64,000 nucleotides of DNA from Rhodanobacter sp. Root480 (GCF_001426645.1 NZ_LMEX01000001.1:186449-250448); one strand, 5' to 3'; shown: positions 24,012-32,915, numbered from the stretch's first letter. Made by a program: numbers and translations. The notes: generated by a model from the sequence alone, not told the origin.

Positions 24012-24950
24012 TCAACCCAGCCCGGCAAGCAACTCCGCTGATGCCTCCACGACATGCGCCGCGGACACGTCGCGAGTGATCCAGTCCAGGCTGCCGTCCA
24101 CCACTGTGTGACTGCGCCCGCCGATCCACGTGGCCGTGCCGTCGATCCGCGCCACCAGGAGAGCATCGTGACCCACTTCGCGCCCCTGGCTGACGCGATA
24201 CCCATGTGACAGCAAACCGTGCGGTTCGGCGTGGGCAATGTAGGCGGCGATCAGGCCGTTGGCGGCGCCGGAAGCGGGGTCTTCCACCACGCCCACGCCG
24301 GCAGGGAAGGCGCGCACTGCCAGTTGGTAATCAGCGTGCATGCTGCGTGCGAAAACGCACAGGCCCATGCTGTCGCTGGCCTGGGCCAATGCGCCGATCG
24401 CGGCGTGGTCGGGTTGCCATGCGCGCAGGCTCGCCTCGTCGGCCAGCTCGGCCAACCACCAGCGGCGACCGCCGTCAATCAGGGCAGGTGGCAATGCGCC
24501 CGGCTCGACGCGGGCCAGCGTCGATGCCAGCAGGGGATGTGCCTCGTGGCCGGTGGCCACGATCCGCGAGGGCGGTGACTGCAACAGCAGCTCACGCTCG
24601 GCGCCGTGGCCCTCGACCCGGATCGGCAGCACGCCGGCGCCGCATTCCTGCCACAGCATTCCATCGCGCGGTTGCGCGACCCCGCACGCCAGTACGGCAT
24701 GGGCGCTGCCGATGCTGGGATGGCCGGCGAACGGGATCTCCTTGTGCGGCATGAAAATGCGCACGCGGTAGCTGGCGTTCGGCTCGGTCGGGGGCAGCAG
24801 GAAGGTGGTTTCGACCAGCGCCGTCCAGCGCGCGAAGCGCTGCATCTCCTCGGCGCTCCAGTCGTCCGCGCCGATCACCACGCCCAGGTGGTTGCCGCCG
24901 CCGGGTGTGGCCGCAAAGACGTCCATATGCAGGTAACGCAAAACACTCAT
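24012..24950 (-). CDS. PhzF-family isomerase/epimerase-like protein
   Basis: 312 residues of the diaminopimelate-epimerase-like fold, with two similar halves. Visible marks: YLHMDVFAATPGGGNHLGVV (about 5-24), the family's catalytic Glu in the ARWTALVETTFLLPP segment, MPHKEIPFAGHPSIGSAHAVL (about 75) and VVEDPASGAANG (about 233). PhzF itself acts in phenazine synthesis, but no phenazine genes are here, so this is most likely one of the many housekeeping or unknown-substrate members. The start MSVLRYLH is chosen by the fold's first strand. Confidence 0.88.
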   Translation of the reverse strand: MSVLRYLHMDVFAATPGGGNHLGVVIGADDWSAEEMQRFARWTALVETTFLLPPTEPNASYRVRIFMPHKEIPFAGHPSIGSAHAVLACGVAQPRDGMLWQECGAGVLPIRVEGHGAERELLLQSPPSRIVATGHEAHPLLASTLARVEPGALPPALIDGGRRWWLAELADEASLRAWQPDHAAIGALAQASDSMGLCVFARSMHADYQLAVRAFPAGVGVVEDPASGAANGLIAAYIAHAEPHGLLSHGYRVSQGREVGHDALLVARIDGTATWIGGRSHTVVDGSLDWITRDVSAAHVVEASAELLAGLG

Positions 24951-25103
24951 CGTATCGACCGCCGGTAAACCATCGCGCATCATAACCATGCCCGGCGCCG
25001 CGCGACAGCGAGGCGGGTGGTGCGCGGCTGGCCTGGCCCCATTCGACAAGCAGCGCGGCTGTCGCCAAGATGCCGGCTTTGTTCCCTCGTACCGGACACT
25101 TTC

Positions 25104-25709
25104 ATGCCGATTACCCTGATCATCATCGCCATCACCTGCGTGGTTTCGTACCTTGCGTTCAGGAACCCGCGCCTGATGAACGACCTGATCCTGTGGCCGC
25201 CGGCCATCGCTCGCCAGCGCGAGTACTACCGCCTGGTGACCTACGGCCTGGTGCACGCGGATTTCGGCCACCTGCTGTTCAACATGTTCACGCTGTTCTT
25301 CTTCGGGCGGGTGATGGAAGGTTTTTTTGCCCAAAAACTGGGCAGTTTCGGTTTCGTGCTGTTCTATATCGGCGGATTGGTGTTCTCGATCCTGCCGACC
25401 TACCTGAAGCACCGCAACGATCCGAGTTACCGCAGCCTTGGCGCATCCGGCGCGGTGTCGGCGGTGCTGTTCGCCTTCATCCTGCTGGCGCCCTGGCAAC
25501 GCATTATCGTGCTGGTGGTGCCGATGCCGGCGATCGTCTACGCCGTGCTGTACACCGCGTATTCCATCTACATGGATCGCCGCGGGCAGGACAACGTCAA
25601 TCACAGTGCGCACCTGTGGGGCGCGGCGTACGGCGTGATATTCACCTTGCTGATGGATGGTCGCGTGCTGCCGTATTTCCTCAACCAGCTGGTCCATCCC
25701 TCGTTCTGA
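25104..25709 (+). CDS. Rhomboid-family intramembrane serine protease
   Basis: 201 residues, six hydrophobic helices. The catalytic serine is in SLGASGAVSA (Ser about 115) and the histidine in NHSAHLWGAAYG (His about 170). HADFGHLLFNM (about 51-61) is the conserved second-helix motif with the oxyanion Asn. It cleaves membrane-spanning substrates in the lipid bilayer; targets unknown. ATG with weak ribosome site; divergent from PhzF. Confidence 0.9.
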   Translation: MPITLIIIAITCVVSYLAFRNPRLMNDLILWPPAIARQREYYRLVTYGLVHADFGHLLFNMFTLFFFGRVMEGFFAQKLGSFGFVLFYIGGLVFSILPTYLKHRNDPSYRSLGASGAVSAVLFAFILLAPWQRIIVLVVPMPAIVYAVLYTAYSIYMDRRGQDNVNHSAHLWGAAYGVIFTLLMDGRVLPYFLNQLVHPSF

Positions 25710-25802
25710 GGGTGAACGGCAGCGGCGACTTCAGATGCCTGTCACGGCGTGGGCGTGCATACTGGCTGCGGTCCTATCGATCACCCGCAGGAGAACCCAC
25801 GC

Positions 25803-26687
25803 ATGGCTATGACACGCAAGTCGGCTGCGAAGAAGTCCGCGGCAAAGACGACACCTACCAAAAAGAAGGCGGCCTCGAAGGCAGCTGCAGGCAGCGCCAG
25901 CCGCAAGCCCGCGCCGCGCAAGTCGGCCGCAGGTGGCGCGGCCACGCCGCGTTCGGCGGCAAAGAAATCCGCCGTGAAGAAGTCGGTGGCAAAGAAGAGC
26001 CCGGTCAGGAAAGCAGCCTCGAAGAAGGCTGTAGCCAAGAAGCCGACGGCCAGAAAGGCGGTTGCGAAGAAGGTCGTGGCGAAGAAGGCGGCAGCGAAGA
26101 AAGTTGTCGCCAGGAAAGCCGTTGTGAAGAAGACCGTCGCGAAGAAGGCCATCGCGAAGAAATCCGTCGTCAAGAAAGCGGTGGTGAAAAAGACTGGCGC
26201 GCAACTCAGCGCGACTCGGCAGGCTGAAACCCGGAAGGCTGCAGCGAAGCGGGCCGCGGCAAAGCGTCCCGCGGCCAAGAAAACGGCAACCAAAAACGCC
26301 GCCATTCACAAGCCCACCACCAAGGCAGCCGCGCCGGCGAAAGCCGCGCCGCGCAAGTCGACCACCCGGAAAGTCGCCGATCAACGCTCCGCGGTGAAGA
26401 AAGCTGCGCCGCAGCCCAAGCCGGTGGCCAAGTCGGAGCGTACGGTCGAGGTTCCGGTGCAGCACATCACTCCCGAGGAGGCGGTGGCGCACATCCAGGC
26501 CTTGCTGGAGGTAAAGCACGAGCGCGTACGCCAGGGGCCCAGCTGGCCTGACGCCGACCCGCAATCGCATGGCGGCAACGCGGGCATGCATCCACCCGTA
26601 TCCGGCGAGATGGCCAGTAACGGCGATGTCGCCGACAGCCATACGCTGCCGGCGCCACGCAATGATCTGGGCAAGCGCAAAAGCTGA
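25803..26687 (+). CDS. Histone H1-like Lys/Ala-rich protein
   Basis: 294 residues, of which about 20-220 consist of AAKKS / VAKKA / VVKKT-type short repeats rich in Lys, Ala, Val and Thr, like AlgP and bacterial H1-like DNA-binding proteins. The C-terminal 80 residues are different: SERTVEVPVQHITPEEAVAH with a helical region and no basic runs, perhaps a partner-binding part. AGGAG precedes the MAMTRKSA start. Repeats of this kind easily change length by slippage. It would be expected to bind and condense DNA; no partner gene is adjacent. Confidence 0.82.
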   Translation: MAMTRKSAAKKSAAKTTPTKKKAASKAAAGSASRKPAPRKSAAGGAATPRSAAKKSAVKKSVAKKSPVRKAASKKAVAKKPTARKAVAKKVVAKKAAAKKVVARKAVVKKTVAKKAIAKKSVVKKAVVKKTGAQLSATRQAETRKAAAKRAAAKRPAAKKTATKNAAIHKPTTKAAAPAKAAPRKSTTRKVADQRSAVKKAAPQPKPVAKSERTVEVPVQHITPEEAVAHIQALLEVKHERVRQGPSWPDADPQSHGGNAGMHPPVSGEMASNGDVADSHTLPAPRNDLGKRKS

Positions 26688-26804
26688 AGATTTCGCAACG
26701 AGGCGCCAGGCAAGCGGGAGTGCGGCAGCGTCGTACATCCCGCGGCTCAGTACGGGTTCAACCATCGCAGCCTAGCGTGGTACATCACCCTGCGGAGGCC
26801 GCTC

Positions 26805-27242
26805 ATGAAACGCAAAATCTCCCTTCTGGGCATGGTTGTTGCGGCGGTGTCGTTGTCTGGCTGCTATTACGACCCCGGCTACAGCTACGTGCGCAACAAC
26901 GGATCGCAGGGCGACGTTTACTACGGCCGCAGCGCCCCGGTGTACGACGACGGCTATTACGGGACGCCGGGCTATTACAACTATTACGGCTGTTGCTACG
27001 ACTATGGGTACGCACCCGGTGTGAGCATCGGCGTCACCCACACCTGGTACGGTGGCGCGCGATATCGCCACGGTGACCGCGGTGGATGGCATCGCGGTCA
27101 TGCCTACGGTGGAGACCGCCGCCCCGCCTACCGTGACAACGACCACCGCGGCCGTGGCGATCACGGCCGAAATCGCGGCGGGTCCGACCGGCGCGGCCAG
27201 GATGGGCACGGGCGCCATCATGACCGCGATGACCGCCGGTAA
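26805..27242 (+). CDS. Tyr/Gly/His/Arg-rich lipoprotein
   Basis: 145 residues. Lipobox LSGC at about residues 17-20 after MKRKISLLGMVVAAVSL, so it should be lipid-anchored. The mature part is Tyr-rich (YYGRSAPVYDDGYYGTPG) and the last 60 residues are rich in Gly, Arg, His and Asp (HRGRGDHGRNRGG, HGRHHDRDD). It resembles the exported protein at 7743 in style but not in detail. No known domain. A GCGGGC / GCCCGC hairpin (27246-27263) without a T tract follows the stop. Confidence 0.75.
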   Translation: MKRKISLLGMVVAAVSLSGCYYDPGYSYVRNNGSQGDVYYGRSAPVYDDGYYGTPGYYNYYGCCYDYGYAPGVSIGVTHTWYGGARYRHGDRGGWHRGHAYGGDRRPAYRDNDHRGRGDHGRNRGGSDRRGQDGHGRHHDRDDRR

Positions 27243-27266
27243 CGTGCGGGCGGGTTTGCCCGCGCG

Positions 27267-28085
27267 TCATTTCTCCGCCGATCGCCTGCGTGCCGCCATG
27301 TGTTTCAGGTAGTCCAGCACCGCGTCCAGGTCAGCATCCGAAAGCGTCTTTTCGCTGAACGCCGGCATCCGCGCCTGCGGCCATTGCCGCAGCGATTGGG
27401 GGTTGCGGATAAAGCCGCGCAGCAGATCGGCGCGCAGGTATTCGGTGGGGCTGTGGGGCACGTTGAGATCCGGCCCCAGCGTGGCGGCGCCTTCGCCGTT
27501 CAGCGTATGGCAGGCGAAACAGGTGCGCTGGAATACCGAGAAACCACGCCGGATCGGGCTGCCCGCCGGTAGCGACGCGGCTGGCTGGATGGCGGGAAAC
27601 CTGCTGGTGACGGGCGGCAGCACGCGGATCGCCGCCACTTGGTAAGGCCATTGTTCCGGATTGATGTTGCCCGCGCGGGGCCGGGTCCAGACGACATAGA
27701 ACGGCCCGGCAGCGCCGTGACTTTCGCTCAGTGCTGGCCAGGGATGGGCCGGGTCGTCGATTGCCAGCCACGCCTCGCTGCCGCCATGTTGCAGCAGCAG
27801 GGTCGCGGGGATTTCCGCCACGAACCCGTCCAGCGCGGTGAACTGCAGATGGTCGCCGACGCCGATGCCCGGCAGCAGGGCGGTCAGCGGCACGGCGCGA
27901 TAATGCATGGTGCGGTGGAAAGCCACGTCGTCGGGAATCGTGATGGCGCGAACGTCGGGGCGCTGCAGCAACGTTTCCGTGTCATGGACGGTGTTTCCAT
28001 GGTTTGTCTCCACCCGCAGCTCCGCGGCCTGCGTCATCAATGGAAAAACAAGCAGGCCTGTGACAAAAAATCGCAGAAAATTCAC
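27267..28085 (-). CDS. Exported cytochrome c with N-terminal SUOX-like domain
   Basis: 272 residues. Signal peptide MNFLRFFVTGLLVFPLMTQA. The middle (about residues 22-155) resembles the molybdopterin-oxidoreductase-like fold of YedY-type proteins (TIPDDVAFHRTMHYRAVPLTALLPG), without an obvious cofactor cysteine. The C-terminal domain (about 170-265) is a c-type cytochrome: CFACH haem motif (about 190-194) and a later MPAFSEKTLSDADL with the probable Met ligand. Likely periplasmic electron transfer. The partner protein is not in the window. Confidence 0.82.
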   Translation of the reverse strand: MNFLRFFVTGLLVFPLMTQAAELRVETNHGNTVHDTETLLQRPDVRAITIPDDVAFHRTMHYRAVPLTALLPGIGVGDHLQFTALDGFVAEIPATLLLQHGGSEAWLAIDDPAHPWPALSESHGAAGPFYVVWTRPRAGNINPEQWPYQVAAIRVLPPVTSRFPAIQPAASLPAGSPIRRGFSVFQRTCFACHTLNGEGAATLGPDLNVPHSPTEYLRADLLRGFIRNPQSLRQWPQARMPAFSEKTLSDADLDAVLDYLKHMAARRRSAEK

Positions 28086-28130
28086 GGTGGACTCCGATAA
28101 AATAGCCAGACGATTTTAGTAGTGGGGCCA

Positions 28131-28340
28131 GGTGGATGTTTTCCAGCTGTCGATAACCTGAACGGTTACGAGGCAGCTCTTGAACCACCGCCACCGTGAC
28201 CACACTAACGTTGTGTATCGCCGTGATGGCGACCAGAGGTGGCAAGCGACATCCCGCCGCCGAGGGGCTGGCCCTTCCTCCCCTGGAGGCCAGCCTGACA
28301 AACCCCATCAGTCCTCCCCTGGCTGATGGGGTTTCTTTTT
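28131..28340 (+). ncRNA. Structured RNA with two identical C-rich hairpin loops
   Basis: No gene name recognised. Read from the sequence: GGTGG (28131) pairs with CCACC (28185) around AGCTG...TAACC-tgaac-GGTTA...CAGCT; then GCCACC (28190) pairs with GGTGGC (28238), closing a three-way junction with hairpins ACAC/GTGT and TCGCC/GGCGA; then GGCTGGCC/GGCCAGCC (28266-28273, 28288-28295); finally a 12-bp terminator stem AAACCCCATCAG/CTGATGGGGTTT with TTTTT. The last two loops both contain TCCTCCCCTGG, which could pair with GGAGG-type ribosome sites. It may be a separate small RNA or the leader of pncB; the true 5' end is unknown. Confidence 0.6.
28300..28340 (+). terminator. Intrinsic terminator upstream of pncB
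   Basis: 12-bp stem AAACCCCATCAG / CTGATGGGGTTT with an 11-base C-rich loop, then TTTTT after CT. It lies 86 bases before the pncB ATG and is the 3' end of the structured RNA. A GATAAT at 28385-28390 may be the -10 of a separate pncB promoter after it. Confidence 0.85.
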
Positions 28341-28425
28341 GCCCGAAACAAAATCCCGCAAGAAACCTGTCCGCGCATAGCGTGGATAATGGACGTACGC
28401 ATTCGCGAATCCTGCCGGGCATCCG

Positions 28426-29610
28426 ATGATCATCGATTCACTGCTGGACACCGACCTGTACAAGTTCTCCATGATGCAGGTGGTTTTGCACCAGTATCCC
28501 GCGGCGCAGGTCGAATACCGTTTCAAGTGCCGCAACCCGGGCATCGACCTGGTGTCGTGCATCGACGAGATCCGCACCGAACTGGCCGCGCTGTGCCAGT
28601 TGCGATTCCATCCCGATGAATTGGCATACCTGCGCACCTGGCGTTTCATCAAGAGCGATTTTGTCGACTTCCTGGGGTTGTTCCAGCTCAACGAGAAGTA
28701 CGTGGAGATCACGCCCTCGGCGGCCGGCAACGGCGAGATCGAGATCCGCATCTGCGGCCCCTGGCTGCACACCATCCTGTTCGAAGTGCCGCTGCTGGCG
28801 ATCATCAACGAGGTGTATTTCCGCCGCACCAACGCTGGCCTCGACCTCAGCGAAGGCCGCCGGCGGCTACAGGAAAAAATCGCCCTGCTGCGCGACAACC
28901 CCGATTACGCCGATTGCCGCATCGCCGACTACGGCACCCGCCGGCGTTATTCGCGCGTATGGCAGGAAGAGGTGGTGACCACGCTCCGCCGCGATCTGGG
29001 CGCCCAACTGGCGGGCACCAGCAACGTGTGGCTGGCGCGCAAGCTCGACCTCACCCCGCTGGGTACGCTGGCGCACGAATACCTGCAGGCGCACCAGGCG
29101 CTGGGGCCGCGGCTGCGCGACTCGCAGGTGGCGGCGCTGGAGGCATGGGCGAAGGAATACCGCGGCGACCTGGGCATTGCGCTGTCCGATGTCTACGGCC
29201 TCAATGCCTTCCTGCGCGATTTCGACATGTACTTCTGCAAGCTGTTCGACGGCACCCGCCACGATTCGGGCGACCCATTCGATTGGGGCGAGAAAGTGCT
29301 GGCCCACTACCAGGCCAACCGCGTCGATCCGCGCAGCAAGGTGCTGGTTTTCAGTGATGGCCTCGACATCCCCAGGGTGATGCAGCTTTACGCGCATTTC
29401 CGCGGCCGCTGCCAGCTGGCCTTCGGCGTGGGCACCAACCTCACCAACGACGCGGGCCCGGAGCCGCTGCAGATCGTGATCAAGATGATCCGCTGCAACG
29501 GCCAGCCCGTGGCCAAGCTCAGCGATTCGCCCGGCAAGAACATGTGCGAGGACCCGGCCTATGTGGCGTACCTGCGCCAGGTGTTCGAGATTCCTGATAC
29601 GCAAGGCTGA
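28426..29610 (+). CDS. pncB: Nicotinate phosphoribosyltransferase
   Basis: Converts nicotinate, PRPP and ATP to nicotinate mononucleotide, the salvage entry to NAD in the cytosol. 394 residues, matching E. coli PncB (400). [13 protein letters not shown] (about residues 5-17), [13 protein letters not shown] (the phosphoribosyl site near 170-182), [13 protein letters not shown] (about 280-292) and [12 protein letters not shown] (about 330) are diagnostic. ATG preceded by weak purines. It follows the structured RNA described above. Confidence 0.95.
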   Translation: MIIDSLLDTDLYKFSMMQVVLHQYPAAQVEYRFKCRNPGIDLVSCIDEIRTELAALCQLRFHPDELAYLRTWRFIKSDFVDFLGLFQLNEKYVEITPSAAGNGEIEIRICGPWLHTILFEVPLLAIINEVYFRRTNAGLDLSEGRRRLQEKIALLRDNPDYADCRIADYGTRRRYSRVWQEEVVTTLRRDLGAQLAGTSNVWLARKLDLTPLGTLAHEYLQAHQALGPRLRDSQVAALEAWAKEYRGDLGIALSDVYGLNAFLRDFDMYFCKLFDGTRHDSGDPFDWGEKVLAHYQANRVDPRSKVLVFSDGLDIPRVMQLYAHFRGRCQLAFGVGTNLTNDAGPEPLQIVIKMIRCNGQPVAKLSDSPGKNMCEDPAYVAYLRQVFEIPDTQG

Positions 29611-29652
29611 GGCTTTATCTTTCCCATCGAGATTCCCGGCAACCCCGATGCT

Positions 29653-29682
29653 TGCTTCCCCCGTGAACGGGGGAAGGAACGA
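29653..29682. repeat. Short family B hairpin
   Basis: CTTCCCCCGTGAACGGGGGAAG, one half of the paired family B repeat, between convergent pncB and metQ. Confidence 0.65.
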
Positions 29683-29689
29683 ACAGAGC

Positions 29690-30484
29690 TTAAAACGCGG
29701 GTAGCACGGCCCCGTGATACTTCTGCTCGATAAACGCCTTGATCTCCGGGCTGGTCAGCGCCTTGGCCAGCTTCTGCACGCGTGGATCATTCTGGTTGTC
29801 CGGGCGACCGACCAGGTAATTCACGTACGGCGAGTTCTTGTCTTCGATCAGCAGCGCATCTTTCGTGGGATTCAGGCCCGCGGCCAGCGCGTAGTTGGTG
29901 TTGATCAACGCCAGGTCCACCTCGTCCAGCGTGCGCGGCAGCATGGCCGCCTCCAGTTCGCGGAATTTCAGGTGTTTCGGGTTGGCAGTGATGTCCTTCA
30001 ACGTGGACATTTCATTGCTGGGATCTTTCAGCGTGATCAGGCCGTTCTTCGCCAGCAACAGCAGCGCGCGGCTGTTGTTGCTGGGGTCGTTCGGCAAGGT
30101 GACGCTGGCGCCGTCGGGCAGCTCCGCGATGCTTTTGTATTTGCGCGAGTAGGCGCCGAACGGCTCGATGTGCACGCCGGTGATGATGGTCAGGTGGGTG
30201 CCGCGCTCACGGTTGAACGCATCGAGATAGGGCTTGGTCTGGAAGTAGTTCAGATCGATGTTCTTCTCGGCCACCTGCATGTTCGGCTGCACGTAGTCGG
30301 CGAACACCTTGACCTGCAGGTTCACGCCCTCCCTGGCCAGGATGGGTTTCACCTGCTTCAGGATTTCCGCATGCGGGATGGCGGTGGCCGCCACGGTGAG
30401 CGTTTGCGCGTCCTTGCCGGCGTCGCCGGGAGCGGAGCAACCGGCCAGGAGCAGGGCGGCGAGAAGGGCGAGGGCTTTTTTCAT
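29690..30484 (-). CDS. metQ: Methionine-binding lipoprotein MetQ
   Basis: Periplasmic substrate-binding part of the MetNIQ D/L-methionine ABC importer. 264 residues. Lipobox LLAGC (Cys about residue 16) after MKKALALLAALL. NlpA-family motifs: TAIPHAEILKQVKPILAREG (about 34-53), PNMQVAEKNIDLNYFQ (about 67) and LALINTNYALAAG. It is the last gene of metN-metI-metQ but separated from metI by a palindromic repeat that may lower or process its message. Confidence 0.93.
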   Translation of the reverse strand: MKKALALLAALLLAGCSAPGDAGKDAQTLTVAATAIPHAEILKQVKPILAREGVNLQVKVFADYVQPNMQVAEKNIDLNYFQTKPYLDAFNRERGTHLTIITGVHIEPFGAYSRKYKSIAELPDGASVTLPNDPSNNSRALLLLAKNGLITLKDPSNEMSTLKDITANPKHLKFRELEAAMLPRTLDEVDLALINTNYALAAGLNPTKDALLIEDKNSPYVNYLVGRPDNQNDPRVQKLAKALTSPEIKAFIEQKYHGAVLPAF

Positions 30485-30563
30485 GATGAAGTGTCGGCGC
30501 GGCGCTCAAGAATAGCCGTCCATACTGCCATGTGTAAAAGGCAAGCTTCACTGTGGACCGACT

Positions 30564-30641
30564 TGTAGGAGCGACTTCAATCGCGATGCCTCTGCTCTGG
30601 AGCCCCAAAGCAAGAGCATCGCGACTGAAGTCGCTCCTACA
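30564..30641. repeat. Family A palindromic repeat inside the met operon
   Basis: TGTAGGAGCGACTTCAATCG ... CGACTGAAGTCGCTCCTACA, near-perfect inverted repeat with a short asymmetric centre. It sits between metI and metQ, so it is probably transcribed as a stable hairpin. Confidence 0.85.
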
Positions 30642-30644
30642 TTC

Positions 30645-31322
30645 TTAGTGCCGGCCGAAGCGGGCCACCACGCGGTCGCCGATCATCTGCAGCAACTGCA
30701 CCAGCACGATCAGCAGCACCACGGTGACCAGCATGTAGTCCGATTTGTAGCTGAGATAGCCGTAACGGTAAGCCAGGTCGCCCAGGCCGCCGGAGCCGAT
30801 CGCACCGCCCATCGCCGTGTAGCCCACCAGCGCAATGGCGGTGACGGTCATGCCGGCGAAGATGCCGCCGCGGGCCTCCGGCAGCAACACGTGGCGCACG
30901 ATCTGCCACAGGCTGGCGCCCATCGCCTGGCTGGCCTCGATCACGCCTTGCTGCACTTCGCGCAGGGCGGTTTCCACCAGCCGCGCAAAGAACGGCGCGG
31001 CACCGATCACCAGCGGCGGGATGGCGCCGCGAATGCCCAGCTTGGTGCCGACCAGCACGTAGGTCACCGGCATCAGCACGATCATCAGGATGATGAACGG
31101 TACCGAGCGCAGGATGTTCACCAGCAGCGAGGTGATGGCGTACAGCTTCGGCATCGGCCGCAACTGGTTCGGGGCGGTGAGGTACAGCAGCACGCCAAGC
31201 GGCAAGCCGATCGCCACCGTAAGCGCCATCGAGCCGCCCAGCATCAGCAAGGTGTCGATGCAGGCGCGGCCTATCTCGGCCCAGTCGTCGATGTTGGGAA
31301 ACAGGCGTTGCAGCAGGTTCAT
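30645..31322 (-). CDS. metI: Methionine ABC transporter permease MetI
   Basis: Inner-membrane permease of MetNIQ. 225 residues, about five helices. The EAA loop is [22 protein letters not shown] (about residues 134-155, given here in parts EASQAMGAS and [10 protein letters not shown]), which contacts MetN. ATG overlaps the metN stop as ATGA, so the two are coupled. Confidence 0.94.
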   Translation of the reverse strand: MNLLQRLFPNIDDWAEIGRACIDTLLMLGGSMALTVAIGLPLGVLLYLTAPNQLRPMPKLYAITSLLVNILRSVPFIILMIVLMPVTYVLVGTKLGIRGAIPPLVIGAAPFFARLVETALREVQQGVIEASQAMGASLWQIVRHVLLPEARGGIFAGMTVTAIALVGYTAMGGAIGSGGLGDLAYRYGYLSYKSDYMLVTVVLLIVLVQLLQMIGDRVVARFGRH

Positions 31323-32329
31323 CGGGGCAGCTCCTCGATCTCGATACCGGCCTGGCGCAGCGCGGCCAGCGCGGCGTCCACCCGATCGCCCTGCATCGCC
31401 AGGGTGAGCTGGCCGTAGGGCAGGTCCTTGATGCGGTCGATGCGGCCGGCCAGGATGTTGAAGTCGATGCCGGTTTCACGCGCCACGCGGCCCAGCGCGG
31501 GTGTCATCGTGGCGTCGCCGCGGAAACTCAGCCGCAGCAGGCGCCCGGGTACCTGCGCATACGGCACGTGCGCGCTGGCGGATTCCTCCGGCAGGGCCTC
31601 GTTGACGAACCGTTTGGTGGTGGCATGTTGCGGGTGCAGGAACACGTCGGCCACGCTGCCGCGCTCCACGATCGCGCCGCCATCGAGCACGGCCACGCGG
31701 TCGCACACCCGGCGCACCACGTCCATTTCGTGGGTGATCAGCACGATGGTGAGCTTCAATTCACGATTGATCTGGGCCAGCAAGGCCAGCACCGACGCCG
31801 TGGTTTGCGGATCGAGCGCGCTGGTGGCCTCGTCGCATAGCAGGATGGACGGCCGATTGGCCAGTGCACGCGCAATGCCTACGCGCTGCTTCTGGCCACC
31901 GGAAAGCTGCGAGGGATACTTGTCGGCGTGATCGGCCAGCCCCACCCGCGCCAGCAGTTCCTCGACGCGTTGGCGCACCACGGCGGCGCGGCGCTCGCCG
32001 GCCAGTCGTATCGGAAACGCCACGTTGTCGGCCACCGTTTGCGAGGCCAGCAAATTGAAGTGCTGGAAGATCATGCCGATCCTGCGTCGCTGGGCGCGCA
32101 GCGCCGGCTCCGCCAGCGCGGTCATTTCGACGTCGTCGACGAACACCTGGCCACCGCTGGGCCGCTCCAGCAGGTTGACCAACCGGATCAGCGTGGACTT
32201 GCCCGCACCCGACAGGCCGATGATGCCGAACACTTCGCCGTCGGCGATGTCGAGGTTGAACCGCTGCAGCGCGGGAATATCGCGACCGCCGGCGTGGTAG
32301 GACTTGTGGACGTCGACGAAGCGGATCAC
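31319..32329 (-). CDS. metN: Methionine ABC transporter ATP-binding protein MetN
   Basis: ATPase of MetNIQ. 336 residues. Walker [10 protein letters not shown] (about 38-46), signature LSGGQKQR (about 141), Walker [13 protein letters not shown] (about 158), and the C-terminal NIL/ACT regulatory domain (from about 260; [23 protein letters not shown]) that senses methionine. I use the GTG that begins [11 protein letters not shown], as MetN homologues start there; an ATG 33 bases upstream (MALLSHC) overlaps a TACAAT that could be a -10. Divergent from gpx, with only about 100 bases for both promoters. No SAM riboswitch seen. Confidence 0.92.
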   Translation of the reverse strand: MIRFVDVHKSYHAGGRDIPALQRFNLDIADGEVFGIIGLSGAGKSTLIRLVNLLERPSGGQVFVDDVEMTALAEPALRAQRRRIGMIFQHFNLLASQTVADNVAFPIRLAGERRAAVVRQRVEELLARVGLADHADKYPSQLSGGQKQRVGIARALANRPSILLCDEATSALDPQTTASVLALLAQINRELKLTIVLITHEMDVVRRVCDRVAVLDGGAIVERGSVADVFLHPQHATTKRFVNEALPEESASAHVPYAQVPGRLLRLSFRGDATMTPALGRVARETGIDFNILAGRIDRIKDLPYGQLTLAMQGDRVDAALAALRQAGIEIEELPR

Positions 32330-32426
32330 GTGAAATTCCGGGCAGTGCGAGAGGAGCGCCATTGTAGGCCGCGGGCCGTCAGCGGCGATGGCGTAGACTC
32401 CAGAGGTTCACCCAACGGAGCTTCGC

Positions 32427-32912
32427 ATGACCAGTGTCTACGATTTCAGCGTCCGCGATATCGATGGCAACCAGCGCTCGCTGGCCGAGTGGCGCGGCAA
32501 GACCCTGTTGATCGTCAACGTGGCCTCCAAATGCGGTTTCACGCCGCAGTACACGGGGCTGGAAACGTTGTGGCAGGACCAGCGTGACAAGGGACTGGTG
32601 GTGCTGGGTTTCCCCTGCGACCAGTTCGGCCATCAGGAGCCGGGCAGCGAGGCGGAGATCAAGACGTTCTGCAGCACGAATTACGACGTCACGTTTCCGA
32701 TGTTCGCCAAGATCGAGGTGAACGGCGAGCACGCCGACCCGCTGTACAAGTGGCTGAAGAGCGAAGGCAAAGGCGTGCTGGGCAGCGAGTCGATCAAGTG
32801 GAACTTCACCAAGTTCCTGGTCGATGCCGAAGGGCAGGTGGTGAAGCGCTATGCCTCGACGGATACACCCGAAAAGATCGGCAAGGATACGCTGCAACGA
32901 CTGGGCGGCTGA
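32427..32912 (+). CDS. Glutathione peroxidase
   Basis: 161 residues. Reduces hydroperoxides with glutathione or thioredoxin. The active-site Cys is in NVASKCGFTPQY (about residue 36), Gln/Trp partners in GFPCDQFGHQEPG (about 63-75) and KWNFTKFLVD (about 131). A second Cys at GFPCDQF matches the Cys-type, thioredoxin-using bacterial enzymes. ATG after GGAGC. Divergent from metN. Confidence 0.93.
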   Translation: MTSVYDFSVRDIDGNQRSLAEWRGKTLLIVNVASKCGFTPQYTGLETLWQDQRDKGLVVLGFPCDQFGHQEPGSEAEIKTFCSTNYDVTFPMFAKIEVNGEHADPLYKWLKSEGKGVLGSESIKWNFTKFLVDAEGQVVKRYASTDTPEKIGKDTLQRLGG

Positions 32913-32915
32913 TCC

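Noticed and set aside
24951..25697. In-frame upstream extension of PhzF over the rhomboid gene
   Set aside because: It is antisense to a rhomboid protease with intact catalytic residues, and the PhzF fold begins at MSVLRYLH.
25070..26227. Long plus-strand frame rich in Glu/Gly/Arg running through the histone-like gene, and a long hydrophobic minus-strand frame over the same region
   Set aside because: Both are frame shadows of the AAG/GCC-rich Lys-Ala repeats; neither has a domain or a sensible start.
28086..28300. Known NAD riboswitch before pncB
   Set aside because: I could not match the conserved cores of NAD+-I or NAD+-II; only the stems described can be supported.
28196..28429. 77-codon plus-strand frame across the structured RNA
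   Set aside because: It runs through perfect stems and the terminator and ends inside pncB; no protein similarity.
32330..32362. ATG start for metN giving MALLSHC
   Set aside because: It overlaps a TACAAT, and MetN homologues begin at the following GTG ([11 protein letters not shown]).
32330..32426. SAM riboswitch or MetJ box upstream of metN
   Set aside because: Neither the S-box core nor an AGACGTCT-like site is visible in the short divergent region.
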